Source: Microbulbifer marinus
Lineage (GTDB): Bacteria; Pseudomonadota; Gammaproteobacteria; Pseudomonadales; Cellvibrionaceae
Direction of reading: 5' to 3'
Assembly (NCBI RefSeq): GCF_900107725.1
Contig: NZ_FNQO01000001.1
Location: forward strand, 984,458 to 1,048,457
DNA: 64,000 nucleotides
Part shown: positions 35,721 to 45,962 of the stretch, piece by piece
Layout of the letters: every line of letters begins with the position of its first letter
Position numbering within the stretch: the stretch's first letter is position 1
Translations under genes and position numbers: made by a program
The notes under the pieces: model-generated
What the model was told of the DNA's origin: nothing
What the model saw: the letters and a program-made list of their open reading frames with translations, nothing else
Database searches by the model: none

Positions 35721-36428
35721 ATGAGAGTTGTAAAAATTTCGACCATTGCCCTACTCGCGCTGCTGGCCACCGCCTGCGGCGGTGACCGCGCCCCTGCCGA
35801 GCGCGGCACCCTGGTGTCCATTTCCGCCAGCGGTGAAGCCAGCAAGGCACCGGACATCGCCCGTATCTCCGCCGGTGTCGTGACCGAAGCGGAGGACAGC
35901 GAGAAGGCGATGCGCGATAACGCCGAACAGATGGACAAACTGCTGAAAGCGATCAAGAAAGCCGGCATCGACGACAAGGACGTACAGACCAGCGGTATCA
36001 GCCTGTCGCCGCGCTACGACTATCAGCAGGGTCGCAAACCGCAGATCACCGGTTACATGGCGCGCAACACCGTAAGCATCAAGGTGCGCGAAATGGAAAA
36101 GCTCGGTGACGTGCTGGATGATCTGGCGGCGGCCGGCGCCAATCAGATCAACGGTCCGAGCCTGGAGATCGGTGAGCCGGAACCGGTCATGGCCGAGGCG
36201 CGCAAACAGGCACTGGAAAAGGCCCAGGCACGCGCCGAAGATTACGCCAAATCGCTGGACATGAAGGTGCGCCGCATTGTCAGCGTTTCCGAGAGCGGCA
36301 ACGTCGGCATACCGCGCCCGATGATGCGCGCGGAGATGGCGGCCAAAGACAGCGCCGGCACGCCAGTCGCACCGGGAGAAACGACGCTGACCGTGAATCT
36401 GGACCTGGTATTTGAACTGGAAGACTGA
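35721..36428 (+). CDS. SIMPL domain (DUF541) lipoprotein
   Basis: A 235-residue lipoprotein: lipobox LLATAC at Cys20, then a short linker. From about residue 33 comes the SIMPL/DUF541 fold (LVSISASGEASKAPDIARISAGVVTEAEDSEKAMRDNAEQM, VQTSGISLSPRYDYQQGR, ITGYMARNTVSIKVR). The family has a BP26/OMP28-like fold that can assemble into rings, and relatives such as E. coli YggE have been linked to oxidative stress. AAGGAAAGAG precedes the ATG. The gene is alone and ends in a strong terminator. Confidence 0.9.
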   Translation: MRVVKISTIALLALLATACGGDRAPAERGTLVSISASGEASKAPDIARISAGVVTEAEDSEKAMRDNAEQMDKLLKAIKKAGIDDKDVQTSGISLSPRYDYQQGRKPQITGYMARNTVSIKVREMEKLGDVLDDLAAAGANQINGPSLEIGEPEPVMAEARKQALEKAQARAEDYAKSLDMKVRRIVSVSESGNVGIPRPMMRAEMAAKDSAGTPVAPGETTLTVNLDLVFELED

Positions 36429-36460
36429 TCCACTAATCGCTTCGCTGTTCCGCAAGCAAT

Positions 36461-36491
36461 AAAAAAGGGCCCGCATGCGGGCCCTTTTTTT
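36461..36491. terminator. Bidirectional Rho-independent terminator
   Basis: AAAAAA-GGGCCCGC-AT-GCGGGCCC-TTTTTTT: an 8-bp GC stem flanked by A and T tracts, between two convergent genes, so it works in both directions. Confidence 0.92.
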
Positions 36492-36502
36492 AAGCGCAGG
36501 TG

Positions 36503-37825
36503 TTACTGCGGCTGCTTGAACACCTTGCCATCCTTCATCACAAACTTGACCCGCTGCAGTTCGGCAATATCCTCGAGCGGGTTGCCGGCTACGGCGATGA
36601 TGTCGGCTTTCTTGCCTTCTTCGATACTGCCCAGCTCATCCTGCACCTTGAGCAACCGGGCCGCGTTCCAAGTCGCACTGCGGATGGCGTCGGACGGGGT
36701 CATGCCGCCCTGGACCATCAGCACGAATTCACGCGCATTGTCGCCGTGGCGGCTCACGCCTGTGTCGGTACCGAAAGCAATATTCACCCCGCGCTTGTAG
36801 GCGGTGGCAAAGGTCCGCTGGATCAGCGGGCCGATCGTGGCCGCCTTGCTGCGCACCATATCCGGAAAGAAGCCCTCGACCGCGGACTTCTCGGTAACCC
36901 ACTCGCCGGCCATCAGCGTCGGCACATACCAGGTGTTGTTGCGCTTCATCAGTTCCATCGTCTCGCCATCCATGTAGGTACCGTGCTCGACGGAGTCCAC
37001 ACCGGCGCGGATGGCGCGCTCCATGCCCTCTTTGCCGTGCGCGTGCACCGCCACGGTGAAACCGTAGTCTTTCGCCGTGGCGACAATCGCCTCCAGCTCG
37101 TCCTTCATGAATTGCGGATTCTGGCCGCTCTTGGCCACGCTCAGTACGCCGCCGGTGGCGGTAATCTTGATCAGATCCGCCCCGTCCTTGTAGCGCTGGC
37201 GCACCGCCTGGCGCGCACTGGCCGGACCGTTGACGACACCGTCGGCGGCACTGGGGCTACCCATCAGGTCCTGGCGGTAGCCGTTGGTGGGATCCGCGTG
37301 GCCGCCGGTGGTGGCGATTGACTTACCCGCGGTAAAGATCCGCGGGCCCTCGATGGTGCCGGCCTCAACCGCCTTGCGCAGGCTGATGGTCACGTTGCCA
37401 CTGTCACCGAGGTCGCGCACGGTGGTAAAACCGGCCTGCAGCGTGCGGCGCGCCGCATCCACGCCGCGCAGCGTGTAGTCGGCCGGGTTCCAGGTGAAAG
37501 TCTCCATATAGGTACGCGGGCCGAATTCGTAGGTCAGGTGGGTGTGCATATCCATCAATCCGGGCAACACGGTGTAATTGCGCAGATCCACCAGTTTTTC
37601 GCGATCGCGCTTGGCGAAGCCTTTCTGCACCGACGCTATGCGGCCATCCACGACGTGAATTGTACGATTTTCCAGCAACCTGCCGGTTTCACTGTCAAAC
37701 ATCTTGCCCGCGTAGATGGCGGTGGCCTCGGCGAGGGCCTGCCCGGAGGCAAGCCCGGCGCAGACCGCCAGCAGCGCAGCGGCGGCGCGATTGAGGAAGT
37801 AGCTCCGATTGGTATTTGTTGTCAT
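36503..37825 (-). CDS. Exported amidohydrolase (Xaa-Pro-type dipeptidase/imidazolonepropionase family)
   Basis: A 440-residue binuclear metal hydrolase with a signal peptide (1-32, ends GQALA). Metal ligands in order: MDMHTH (HxH), the carbamylated Lys in [14 protein letters not shown], His in [10 protein letters not shown], His in SVEHGTYMD and Asp in [15 protein letters not shown]. The set matches exported members acting on dipeptides or lactam rings. I start at 37825, where GGGTGGGA precedes the ATG; another ATG 8 codons earlier is less well placed. Substrate unknown; a dipeptide is likely. The stop is 11 bases from the shared bidirectional terminator. Confidence 0.85.
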   Translation of the reverse strand: MTTNTNRSYFLNRAAAALLAVCAGLASGQALAEATAIYAGKMFDSETGRLLENRTIHVVDGRIASVQKGFAKRDREKLVDLRNYTVLPGLMDMHTHLTYEFGPRTYMETFTWNPADYTLRGVDAARRTLQAGFTTVRDLGDSGNVTISLRKAVEAGTIEGPRIFTAGKSIATTGGHADPTNGYRQDLMGSPSAADGVVNGPASARQAVRQRYKDGADLIKITATGGVLSVAKSGQNPQFMKDELEAIVATAKDYGFTVAVHAHGKEGMERAIRAGVDSVEHGTYMDGETMELMKRNNTWYVPTLMAGEWVTEKSAVEGFFPDMVRSKAATIGPLIQRTFATAYKRGVNIAFGTDTGVSRHGDNAREFVLMVQGGMTPSDAIRSATWNAARLLKVQDELGSIEEGKKADIIAVAGNPLEDIAELQRVKFVMKDGKVFKQPQ

Positions 37826-37933
37826 TGTCCCACCCGTGAATTCCAACATAGAGTCAATTTGTTCTTATAAGAAGCGGCACAATCTACCGCAATCGCCGCC
37901 CAACCCCAAGGGAAGAGTCGAGAGGAAGCCCCG

Positions 37934-38545
37934 ATGAAAATCTACGAATTTGCCAGTGCCCCCAACTGCCGCCGGGTGCGTATGTACCTGGCCGAGAAAG
38001 GTGTGGAGGTCGATTACGTACCGGTGGATATCGCCAAGGGTGAGAACCTGACCGCGGAGTACCGCACCAAAGATGTCAATGCCAAAGTGCCGGTGCTGGA
38101 ACTGGACGACGGCAGCTGTATCGCCGAGTCCGTGGCCATCCAGCGCTACTTCGAGGAACTGCACCCGGAGCCGCCCCTGTTCGGCCGCAATGCGAAGGAA
38201 AAAGCCCTGGTGGAGATGTGGAATCGCCGCGCCGACTTCAACATGATGACCAGCGTCGGCATGTGCTTTCAGCACACCTCCGGCTTTTTCAGTGATCGCA
38301 TGAATGTCTTCCCGGAGTTCGGCGAGGACGCGGGCAAAAGGGCGTTGAAGTTCTTTGACGTTCTTGACCAGCACCTGTCCGATCACGAGTTTCTCGCCGG
38401 CGATTACTTCTCCGTCGCCGATATCGGCATGCTGTGCTCAATGGACTTCGGCAAGGTGGTGAACCTGCGACCGGATGCGGACAAGCACCCCCACTTGACT
38501 CGCTGGCGTCAGCAGCTGAGTGCGCGCCCCAGCGCCAAAGCCTGA
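37934..38545 (+). CDS. Glutathione S-transferase family protein
   Basis: A 203-residue cytosolic GST. The N-terminal thioredoxin-like domain starts MKIYEFASAPNCRRVRMYLAEKGV, with the active-site Ser/Cys region SAPNCRR. The cis-Pro and glutathione-binding residues are in AKVPVLELDDGSCIAESVAIQRY. The helical C-domain has FLAGDYFSVADIGMLCSMDF, the conserved Asp-capped motif. GAGGAAG precedes the ATG. It lies divergent from the amidohydrolase. No specific substrate can be read. Confidence 0.88.
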   Translation: MKIYEFASAPNCRRVRMYLAEKGVEVDYVPVDIAKGENLTAEYRTKDVNAKVPVLELDDGSCIAESVAIQRYFEELHPEPPLFGRNAKEKALVEMWNRRADFNMMTSVGMCFQHTSGFFSDRMNVFPEFGEDAGKRALKFFDVLDQHLSDHEFLAGDYFSVADIGMLCSMDFGKVVNLRPDADKHPHLTRWRQQLSARPSAKA

Positions 38546-38565
38546 CGCCTGGGCGGAGCCTCCCG

Positions 38566-39894
38566 TCAGACGGACGGCTCCGCAACGACACGGCTCGGAC
38601 TGTTGACCAGCCGCACGTCCCGCTGTGGGAACGGGATTTCGACGCCGTTTTCCTGCAGTGTTTCGAGGATGATCAGCAGAAGGTCGCCGCCCACCCGGTT
38701 GCGGCCGTCATCCACCCCCTCCATCCAGAACTCCACAAACATATTGACCCCGTTATCGCCAAAGCTGTCGATTTCACAGTCGGGGCGCTCCTCGATCGGC
38801 AGCTCATCACCGCTCAGCACCTGCGGGTGACGCGCGACAGCCTGCTTGATGATCTCCACGGTGTTGCGGACATCGGTGCTGTAGGCCACGGAAAAATCGA
38901 CCCTGTAACGCTGTTTGTTGTTTTTTTGTGTCCAGTTGACAAAAGAGTTGGAAATAAATTTCTCGTTCGGCACCACCACATCCTTGCCGTCGAAGGTCTC
39001 CAGGGTGGTGGAGCGCATGCTCAGTTTGACGACGGTTCCCTTGCGGCCATCCTCCATCTCGATGTAATCGCCGAGTGTCAGCGACCTGTCGAGGATAATG
39101 ATGATGCCGGAAATCAAGTTCGCGGCGATATGCTGCAAGCCGAAACCAATGCCGACACCGACAGCACCGCCAAATACTGCCAGCGTGGTCAGATTGATCC
39201 CCATCAGCTGCAGGATCAGCACGGCAATGACCACGAACAGCAGGATCTCGAACAGCTTCGCGATCACTTCGCGCGTGCGGTAATCGAGGTTTTCCTGCCT
39301 GCGGATAATTGTCTGACCGGTGGAGTTGGACACGCGGCCGAGCCAGAACAACAGTGAGCCGAAAATCAGGGTCCTGACGATTCCGTAGGCGGACAGCCGT
39401 ATATTCCCGATCTCGACAGCCATGGAATCAAGCACGCTAACAACGTCATCCAGAGCACCGACCACATACAGGAACAGGATCGGCATTCCCACCCAGCGGA
39501 ATATCGTCGCCGCGGTTCCATTGGTGATCACCACCCGGACAAAGGAATTGAACAGCAGGATAATGGCCACGGCCAACGCCACCTGTACCAACCAGCTCTC
39601 GCCGATCAGGCGGGGAATAAAGGCGGCGGAAACCTTCAGTAACAGGATGGCGAGCAGCGGAAACAGCAGCCTGCCGAACCGGTAGAGCAGCAACCGCAGC
39701 GGGTATGCAGCCGGTGACTCCGGTGGTCTCTGCAGTACGGGGACGTGCTTTTGCAGACGGTGTGTAATGACGAAGGAGAGTGCGTAGATCAGCAGAATCA
39801 CGCCTAACTGGCTGACAATCGACACCTCGGAAGTCTCGGCCAGCAGCTTCTCTACCTGTGCTTTCAGTTGGCTCAGCAGTGCCTGGGTATCCAT
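38566..39894 (-). CDS. MscS family small-conductance mechanosensitive channel
   Basis: A 442-residue channel with about five to six N-terminal helices. The pore helix and upper beta domain read TTLAVFGGAVGVGIGFGLQHIAANLISGIIIILDRSLTLGDYIE. After this come the beta domain (GTVVKLSMRSTTLETFDGKDVVVPNEKFISN) and the alpha/beta vestibule (VDFSVAYSTDVRNTVEIIKQAV, EFWMEGVDDGRNRVGGDLLLIILETLQENGVEIPFPQRDVRL). It releases solutes on osmotic downshock. It lies 108 bases beyond the RimK-like gene on the same strand. Confidence 0.92.
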   Translation of the reverse strand: MDTQALLSQLKAQVEKLLAETSEVSIVSQLGVILLIYALSFVITHRLQKHVPVLQRPPESPAAYPLRLLLYRFGRLLFPLLAILLLKVSAAFIPRLIGESWLVQVALAVAIILLFNSFVRVVITNGTAATIFRWVGMPILFLYVVGALDDVVSVLDSMAVEIGNIRLSAYGIVRTLIFGSLLFWLGRVSNSTGQTIIRRQENLDYRTREVIAKLFEILLFVVIAVLILQLMGINLTTLAVFGGAVGVGIGFGLQHIAANLISGIIIILDRSLTLGDYIEMEDGRKGTVVKLSMRSTTLETFDGKDVVVPNEKFISNSFVNWTQKNNKQRYRVDFSVAYSTDVRNTVEIIKQAVARHPQVLSGDELPIEERPDCEIDSFGDNGVNMFVEFWMEGVDDGRNRVGGDLLLIILETLQENGVEIPFPQRDVRLVNSPSRVVAEPSV

Positions 39895-40002
39895 AGTGAT
39901 GCGCTAGCGAAACCTGATATACGCGAGCAGCCACCAACACCGAGCCGCGGTCGCTCGGATTGATGGCTGCTCTGCATCACCGACGGACAAGCGGACCGGC
40001 CC

Positions 40003-41217
40003 CTATTCCACCGATTCCACGTCCGCGGCGGTCACTGCATCCACGGGCAGGCTGGTGATATCCGGCTGGCGCCGGCGGCGGGTCTTGGCCGGAATCATGC
40101 CGCGCATTACCTCCAGCTTGCCAAAGCAAAGTAGTTTGTCATTGGCTTCCAGCACGCGGTCGCGGCGCGGGTTGGGGATAACCTTGCGTCCGCGGTAGAG
40201 CGTCAGCACATTGATATCGTGCTCCTCCGCGCGAATCTCGGCAATGGTGCGACCCACGAATTTGGACCCTTCCGGCACATAGATCTCGGTGACGCCGTAG
40301 CCTTTGCTCACGGTAAGCCGCTGGCGCACGTCGATCTCCGGGAAATCCACCTGCGCCGCAATATACTCGATCACCGCACCGGCGACATCCAGCCCAGTGC
40401 AGGTCTCTATGCCCTCGAGCCCCGGCGACGAGTTCACCTCCATAATCTGCGGTCCGGAACGGCCCTCCAGCATATCGACGCCGGCCACCTGCAGGCCCAT
40501 GATCTGAGTGGCGCGTACCGCCGTCTCAATATATTCCTGCGGAAGATCCACCGGTTCGGCGATGCCGCCGCGGTGGACATTACTGCGGAATTCCTGTCCC
40601 TGCGCCACCCTGCGCATTGCCGCCACGACACGATCACCGACGACGAAGGCACGGATATCCCTACCCTTGCTCTCAGCGACGAATTTCTGGATCAGCACAT
40701 TCTGCTTCTGGCTCTGCAGCAGCTCGATAATGGCCTCTGCTTGCTTTACTGTCTCTGCCAGCAATACGCCGATTCCCTGGGTGCCCTCGTTCAGCTTGAT
40801 CACCACCGGCGCCCCACCCACGCGCTCGATCGCTGGCAATACATCCTTCTTGTTATGGACAAAGGTGGTTCGCGGGATACCGATATGGTGTCGACTCAAC
40901 AATTGAAGACTGCGCAGCTTGTCCCGGGAGTTGTTAATACCGTGCGCCGTATTTGCACAGAACACATCCATTTCCTGGAGCTGCCGCACCACCGCCGTAC
41001 CGTAGTAAGTGATGGAAGCGCCGATGCGGGGCAATACCGCATCGAAATCTTCGATCTGTTTCTGGCGGTAGTACAGGTCCGGCGCACCGCGTTGCAGGTC
41101 GATGGCGAATTTGATCGTATCCAGTACCCGCACCTCGTGGCCGCGATTCTGCGCGGCCTCCTGCAGGCGCAGGGTGCTGTAACACTTAGGTGAGCGGGAG
41201 AGGATGGCGAGTTTCAT
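40003..41217 (-). CDS. RimK-type ATP-grasp glutamate ligase fused to an RCK_C (TrkA-C)-like domain
   Basis: A 404-residue protein. Residues 1-290 form the RimK fold: an N-terminal domain (MKLAILSRSPKCYSTLRLQEAA, AVLPRIGASITYYGTAVVRQLQ) and an ATP-grasp (VVIKLNEGTQGIGVLLAETV, VLIQKFVAESKGRDIRAFVVGDRVVAAMRR, IMEVNSSPGLEGIE). RimK adds glutamates to the C-terminus of ribosomal protein S6. Residues about 305-375 (GYGVTEIYVPEGSKFVGRTIAEI, INVLTLYRGRKVIPNPRRDRVLEANDKLLCFG) match the RCK_C ligand-binding domain of potassium transport proteins, which E. coli RimK lacks. The ATG at 41217 follows AAGGTGA. The MscS channel gene follows on the same strand. Confidence 0.85.
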   Translation of the reverse strand: MKLAILSRSPKCYSTLRLQEAAQNRGHEVRVLDTIKFAIDLQRGAPDLYYRQKQIEDFDAVLPRIGASITYYGTAVVRQLQEMDVFCANTAHGINNSRDKLRSLQLLSRHHIGIPRTTFVHNKKDVLPAIERVGGAPVVIKLNEGTQGIGVLLAETVKQAEAIIELLQSQKQNVLIQKFVAESKGRDIRAFVVGDRVVAAMRRVAQGQEFRSNVHRGGIAEPVDLPQEYIETAVRATQIMGLQVAGVDMLEGRSGPQIMEVNSSPGLEGIETCTGLDVAGAVIEYIAAQVDFPEIDVRQRLTVSKGYGVTEIYVPEGSKFVGRTIAEIRAEEHDINVLTLYRGRKVIPNPRRDRVLEANDKLLCFGKLEVMRGMIPAKTRRRRQPDITSLPVDAVTAADVESVE

Positions 41218-41478
41218 TGCGGTCACCTTTTCTTATATGTTCAGGGAAGCACATCAGATGCAGACTACCTTCCGGTGGCGAAGGGATCCGCTGGGCGATT
41301 GCGGTTATTCTTGTACAGAAATTGATCGACCACCCACAGGAATCCCAGATACCACCGATCCAGCCGATGACTGGGGCAATACCCAGCCTAGTAGAAAATG
41401 AGAGAACTGCCAGTTTTGCACTCTGAAACGGGCGCGAGACCCGGGCTCCCCTCACAGAGCTGCGACAGGCGCGCCGGC

Positions 41479-44295
41479 TTATGACTCGCTCGGCAGAACC
41501 GTTACTGGGCCTATATCCAGCGCCTCCACTTCAGCTTGTATCTTGTCGAGATCTCCCACGATCACCCAGGTGAATTGCTCGGGTGCGAGAAATTCCCGCG
41601 CGGAAGTTTCCACTTCGTCCTTGGTCAAAGCGGCCACTCGCTGCGGATACTCGGCGATGTATTCCGGCGGCAGGCCTTTCTCCACTTGCCAGGTGATACT
41701 GGACAGCAGCTGCCCCTTGGTCTGGAAGCGCCCGCTCTGCTTCAACACTTCGTCATCGCGATAATCGGCCAGCTCTTTTTCGCGCACCGGATTGTCGCCG
41801 AGATAACTGCGGTACTCCTTCAGTAATTCCTGCATCGCCGGAGCGGTTTTATCGGTTTGCACCGGCGCGAAGAGGATATAGGGGCGCTGACCTTCGGTGT
41901 CCAGCGACACCGCACGGGCGCCGTAGGACCAGTGCTTGTCCTCTCGCAGATTCATATTCACCCGCGAGGTAAACTTGCCGGCAATGATATCGGCCATCGC
42001 GTCGAAAGCCTCAGCGCCCTCCGGCTGCCACGGCGACATAACCAGGCCCGCCATGATATAGCTCTGCTGTGCACCCGGACGATCGAGCAGATAGACCCTC
42101 GCCTTCTGCGGCCGCTCCACCGGCGGCACTACAATTTTCACCAATTCTGACTCGGGTGCCTTCCAATCATCGAGCGCCTGATTGAGCAGCGACTTGATCT
42201 CCTCTTCGGTGACGTCGCCAACAATCGTTAACATGGCGTTATCAGGGCGCACCCAGGTGTTGTGGAACTGCACCAGGTCATCGCGGCTAATTGCCTCAAT
42301 GCCCTCTACAGTGCCAGAGCCGGTCAGCGGCGATCCGTACGGGTGCTTTTCCCCGAACAGCAGCGGCGGCAGCTCGCGCAGCGCCAGCCCCTGCGGCTGG
42401 GCCTTCTCCTGGGCAATTTTGTCGATGCGATTGGACTTCACCCGCGCCAGGTCCTTTTCCGGGAACAGCGGCTCCAGCACTACCTTGGCAAACAGTTCCA
42501 GCGATGGCTCCAGCTGCGTCTTCAGTGCGCTGAAAGTGATGCTGTTGTAATCCAGGCCGCTGCCGGCACCGATACTCGCCCCCAGCTCCTCCTGGCGAGC
42601 GCTGAACTCGAGGCCGTCGAGATCTCCCGCCCCCTCACTGAGCATTTGCGCGGCCACCGAGGCCAGGCCTGGCTTTTCACCGTCCGCCGCCGCCCCGCTG
42701 CGGAACTGCAGGTTCATAAACACCACCGGCGTATCGTGGCGCTCTGCCAGCACCACGCGCAGACCGTTTTTCAGGGTGAATTCCTTCTGCTCCGGCAGTT
42801 CCAGCTCAACCGTCTTGTCCACTTCCGGCAGCTTGCTGCGATCCACACCCTGCTCCGCTGCCGAATACTTCTGTCTGGGTTTCACCACCAGCGTATAGCT
42901 GTTGGGCTTGAGCCAGTGGCTGGCAACATCCTGCACTTCCAGCGCGGAAACCCCGGCGTAATCCTCCAGGCCATTGATCAGCGCGCCGGGATCGCCGTAA
43001 TAGAATTCCGAGCGTGCGAGAATATCGCTCTTGCCGCCAAAGCCGCCGGTTTTCTCCAGCCCTTTGACCAGACCGGCAAACTCGCTCTGCTTAATGCGAC
43101 GCAGCTCTTCGACACTGACGCCACTGCGGGCGAATTCCCGCAGTTCTTCATCCAGCAGTTTTTCTACCTTCTCCAGCGGCTGTCCGGGCTTGACATCGAC
43201 GATGATGATCAGCTGCCCGGCCAGCTGGCGCCCGTAGTAGAAAGCGCTGACTCCGGTGGCTACCTGTTCGTCGCGCACCAGGCGGCGGTAGAGCAGCGAG
43301 TTCTTGCGGTTCGCCAGCAGCGACGTCATCAGGTCCAGCGCATCTTCTTCATCACTGCCGAGCGCCGGTACGTTCCACACCTTGTAGATGCGCGTCTGCG
43401 GCACCTGGTCGAACATCACTTCGCGCTTGTTTATCTGGGCGGGCAATTCCCAGTTTTTCAGGCGCGGCTGTACCTCGCTACTGGGGATATCACCAAAATA
43501 CTGCCGCGCCTTGGCCATCGCCTCGTCAACGGTGATATCTCCGGCGATCACCAGTATCGCGTTGGCGGGCTGGTAATAATCGGCAAACCACTTTTTCACG
43601 TCTTCCAGGCTGGCATTGTCCAGGTCATCCATGGAGCCGATCGGCGTCCACGAATAGGGGTGGTAAGGCGGGAAGGTGCTGCTGGCAATCGTGTCGAAGG
43701 CCTTGCCGTAGGGGGCGTTCTCTCCCTGGCGTTTCTCGTTTTTCACTACGCCACGCTGTTCGTCGAGCACTTCCTGGGTTATGGCCCCGCTGAAGTGCCC
43801 CATGCGATCCGACTCCATCCACAGCGCCATATCCAGCGCCCCCTTGGGCACCGTCTCAAAGTAATTGGTACGGTCGTTATTGGTGGTGCCGTTCATATCG
43901 GTGGCGCCGGAGCGCTGGAAGGGTTCGAAATATTCGCCCGGATAATTTTCCGAACCATTGAACATCAGGTGCTCGAACAGGTGTGCGAAACCGGTCTTAC
44001 CGGGCGATTCGTCCTTGGAACCGACCTTGTACCAGATATTGACCGAGACCACCGGCGCCTTGTGATCCTCGTGCACGATGACGGTGAGACCGTTGTCCAG
44101 CACTTCCCGGTGGAAGGGGATCTCCAGCTTCGGCGCCGGCACATACGCCTGCTTGTCCGATGCCGCCGCGCGACTGCTGGCGGCGGCCTCCTTATCTACC
44201 GTCAGGGCCCGATGGGTATCGTCATCGGGCCTGCCGCAACCGGCGAGCAGCAACGTGGCAAAAAGGAGACTGAGTGCTGATAGGCGCAGATCCAT
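41479..44295 (-). CDS. M16 family zinc metalloprotease (pitrilysin-like), lipoprotein
   Basis: A 938-residue exported protease with a lipobox (LLLAGC, Cys20). The N-terminal half carries the inverted zinc motif GFAHLFEHLMFNGSENYP (HxxEH) and the distal glutamates in LDEQRGVVKNEKR. The C-terminal half is a second M16 pair (ALRELPPLLFGEKHPYGSPLTGS) without HxxEH, as usual for inactive partners. Together the four M16 modules form a clamshell that degrades peptides, here facing the periplasm from a membrane anchor. AAGGAAAT lies a little far upstream of the ATG. The gene appears monocistronic. Confidence 0.92.
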   Translation of the reverse strand: MDLRLSALSLLFATLLLAGCGRPDDDTHRALTVDKEAAASSRAAASDKQAYVPAPKLEIPFHREVLDNGLTVIVHEDHKAPVVSVNIWYKVGSKDESPGKTGFAHLFEHLMFNGSENYPGEYFEPFQRSGATDMNGTTNNDRTNYFETVPKGALDMALWMESDRMGHFSGAITQEVLDEQRGVVKNEKRQGENAPYGKAFDTIASSTFPPYHPYSWTPIGSMDDLDNASLEDVKKWFADYYQPANAILVIAGDITVDEAMAKARQYFGDIPSSEVQPRLKNWELPAQINKREVMFDQVPQTRIYKVWNVPALGSDEEDALDLMTSLLANRKNSLLYRRLVRDEQVATGVSAFYYGRQLAGQLIIIVDVKPGQPLEKVEKLLDEELREFARSGVSVEELRRIKQSEFAGLVKGLEKTGGFGGKSDILARSEFYYGDPGALINGLEDYAGVSALEVQDVASHWLKPNSYTLVVKPRQKYSAAEQGVDRSKLPEVDKTVELELPEQKEFTLKNGLRVVLAERHDTPVVFMNLQFRSGAAADGEKPGLASVAAQMLSEGAGDLDGLEFSARQEELGASIGAGSGLDYNSITFSALKTQLEPSLELFAKVVLEPLFPEKDLARVKSNRIDKIAQEKAQPQGLALRELPPLLFGEKHPYGSPLTGSGTVEGIEAISRDDLVQFHNTWVRPDNAMLTIVGDVTEEEIKSLLNQALDDWKAPESELVKIVVPPVERPQKARVYLLDRPGAQQSYIMAGLVMSPWQPEGAEAFDAMADIIAGKFTSRVNMNLREDKHWSYGARAVSLDTEGQRPYILFAPVQTDKTAPAMQELLKEYRSYLGDNPVREKELADYRDDEVLKQSGRFQTKGQLLSSITWQVEKGLPPEYIAEYPQRVAALTKDEVETSAREFLAPEQFTWVIVGDLDKIQAEVEALDIGPVTVLPSES

Positions 44296-44407
44296 GTTCT
44301 TATTTCCTTATCAAGACCGGGTCTTAAGAAGGAGATTGTAGGCAACATTTGCACGGGCGTGTCGGCAAATTCGCTGACTAAGCGCGCCAGCGCGACAACT
44401 GGAAGGC

Positions 44408-44432
44408 AAAAAAATGGGCACCGCAGTGCCCA
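44408..44432 (-). terminator. Rho-independent terminator of leucine dehydrogenase gene
   Basis: On the minus strand TGGGCAC-TGCG-GTGCCCA is followed by seven T residues, 85 bases beyond the stop at 44517. Confidence 0.88.
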
Positions 44433-44516
44433 AGTAAATACATCACAGAGAGAAGCGACGATGCATATCGCTTTAAGGGAGAAAGGTTCGGCAGGGCGTC
44501 ACACCCTGCTTAAAAA

Positions 44517-45593
44517 TCATGCAGCTTCGGAGTCAGTTTTTTTTAGCGCGTCTTCGTGGCCAAAGCGCTCTTCGGCTATACGGTCGGCCACGTGCGCAGT
44601 GGTCTCACCGCTTTCTTCGGCGCGCTGGAAAACTTCCTTCATGGTGGAGCCGATAGTCTCGATGTGCTCCTTCACCTGCGCCGGCTTGTAATCGCCCTGC
44701 TGCTGGTAGTAAACGTCGATAATGCCGCCGGCGTTAATCACGTAGTCCGGCGAGTAGAGAATGCCCTTCTCGCGCAGTACCGCCGCATGGCGCTCTTCCG
44801 CCAGCTGGTTGTTGGCAGCGCCGGCGATGGCGCCGACCTTCAGGCGGGAGATGGTGTCGTCATTGAGGATGGCACCCATTGCGCAGGGGGCAAACAGGTC
44901 TACGTCCAGGTCGAAGATTTCGTCCGCGCCAACCGCAGTCGCGCCCAGCTCATTTACTGCGCGGTCGATGTTGTCCTGGAAGATATCGGTCACGAAGAGT
45001 TCGGCGCCCGCCTCCTTCAGCAGCTTGGCAAGGCGGAAACCCACGTTGCCCACACCCTGCAGGGAAACCTTGAGGCCGGTCAGGTCCGTCTTGCCCCAGC
45101 GGTGCTCAACAGCGGCTTTCAGGCCGACGAATACACCGTAGGCAGTGGACGGGGACGGATCGCCGCCGTGCTCGGAACCTTCGATCAGGCCGGATACAAA
45201 CTTGGTGCGCTCGCCGATGATGTGCATATCGGCAACGCTGGTACCGGAGTCCTCGGCGGTGATGTAACGGCCGCCCAGGGTGTTGATGAAGTCGCCCATC
45301 GCGCGCAGCAGCTCGGGGGTCTTGTCCTTGCGCGGATCGCCGATGATCACGGCCTTGCCGCCGCCCAGCTTCAGGCCGGCCATGGCAGATTTGTAGGTCA
45401 TACCGCGAGACAGGCGCAGCACGTCATTCAGCGCCTCGCCGTCGTCGGCGTAGGGCCACATGCGGCAGCCGCCTAATGAGGGTCCCAAATTGGTGTTGTG
45501 CACCGCAATAATCGCCTTCAGTCCGCTTTTGGCATCCTGATAAAAAGCCACTTGTTCGTGCTTATCGTAGGCGGGATGGGAAAATATACTCAT
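44517..45593 (-). CDS. Leucine dehydrogenase (Glu/Leu/Phe/Val dehydrogenase family)
   Basis: A 358-residue NAD-dependent amino acid dehydrogenase. The substrate domain reads [48 protein letters not shown], with the lysines that bind the carboxylate and perform catalysis. The Rossmann domain begins [24 protein letters not shown]. The family oxidatively deaminates leucine, valine and isoleucine (or phenylalanine), feeding 2-oxoacids to later catabolism. AGAGGAAC precedes the ATG. It is monocistronic with its own terminator and divergent from the RNase gene. Exact specificity (Leu against Phe) cannot be read from sequence. Confidence 0.9.
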   Translation of the reverse strand: MSIFSHPAYDKHEQVAFYQDAKSGLKAIIAVHNTNLGPSLGGCRMWPYADDGEALNDVLRLSRGMTYKSAMAGLKLGGGKAVIIGDPRKDKTPELLRAMGDFINTLGGRYITAEDSGTSVADMHIIGERTKFVSGLIEGSEHGGDPSPSTAYGVFVGLKAAVEHRWGKTDLTGLKVSLQGVGNVGFRLAKLLKEAGAELFVTDIFQDNIDRAVNELGATAVGADEIFDLDVDLFAPCAMGAILNDDTISRLKVGAIAGAANNQLAEERHAAVLREKGILYSPDYVINAGGIIDVYYQQQGDYKPAQVKEHIETIGSTMKEVFQRAEESGETTAHVADRIAEERFGHEDALKKTDSEAA

Positions 45594-45962
45594 TTACTGT
45601 TCCTCTCCGGAAGACCGGTTCTACAGCTGGGGAACAACCACAGCCCTTATCTGTTTTTATCGGAAGGTAAGATTATATCCACCTTCGGCAGATAAAGTTT
45701 GCAAATTTTGCACACTTGCTCGCCAACGGAGCTAAATCATCACCCAAATTGCCGCAATTTAGGATAACGGGTCACACAAGAACGTCGTCGGCTCTATAGT
45801 CATCAAATGGGAATAGCTTCCTCCACCCTTTTTGACCGGGCCCATAAAAAGCCATCTGGAGGTGCATGGCGCCAAGGCCCGCGATGCGTTACCCGACGCC
45901 ACATCCGTCTGGTAGAATCCGCGCCCACTAATGACCCCCAGAAGACCCTCAGAGATAACTCG
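45594..45962. other. 369-bp divergent intergenic region
   Basis: It holds the leftward promoter of the leucine dehydrogenase gene and the rightward promoter of the RNase gene. It is AT-richer than average around 45655-45760 with a near-palindrome GCAAATTTTGC (45701-45711). A frame open from 45807 joins the RNase gene in phase but has no convincing start. Confidence 0.45.

Noticed and set aside
42262..44280. 672-codon plus-strand open frame antisense to the M16 protease
   Set aside because: A GC-rich shadow frame; the minus-strand M16 motifs are clear.
45807..45962. N-terminal extension of the RNase gene
   Set aside because: The frame is open, but the sequence is not protein-like and the family start lies at 45963.
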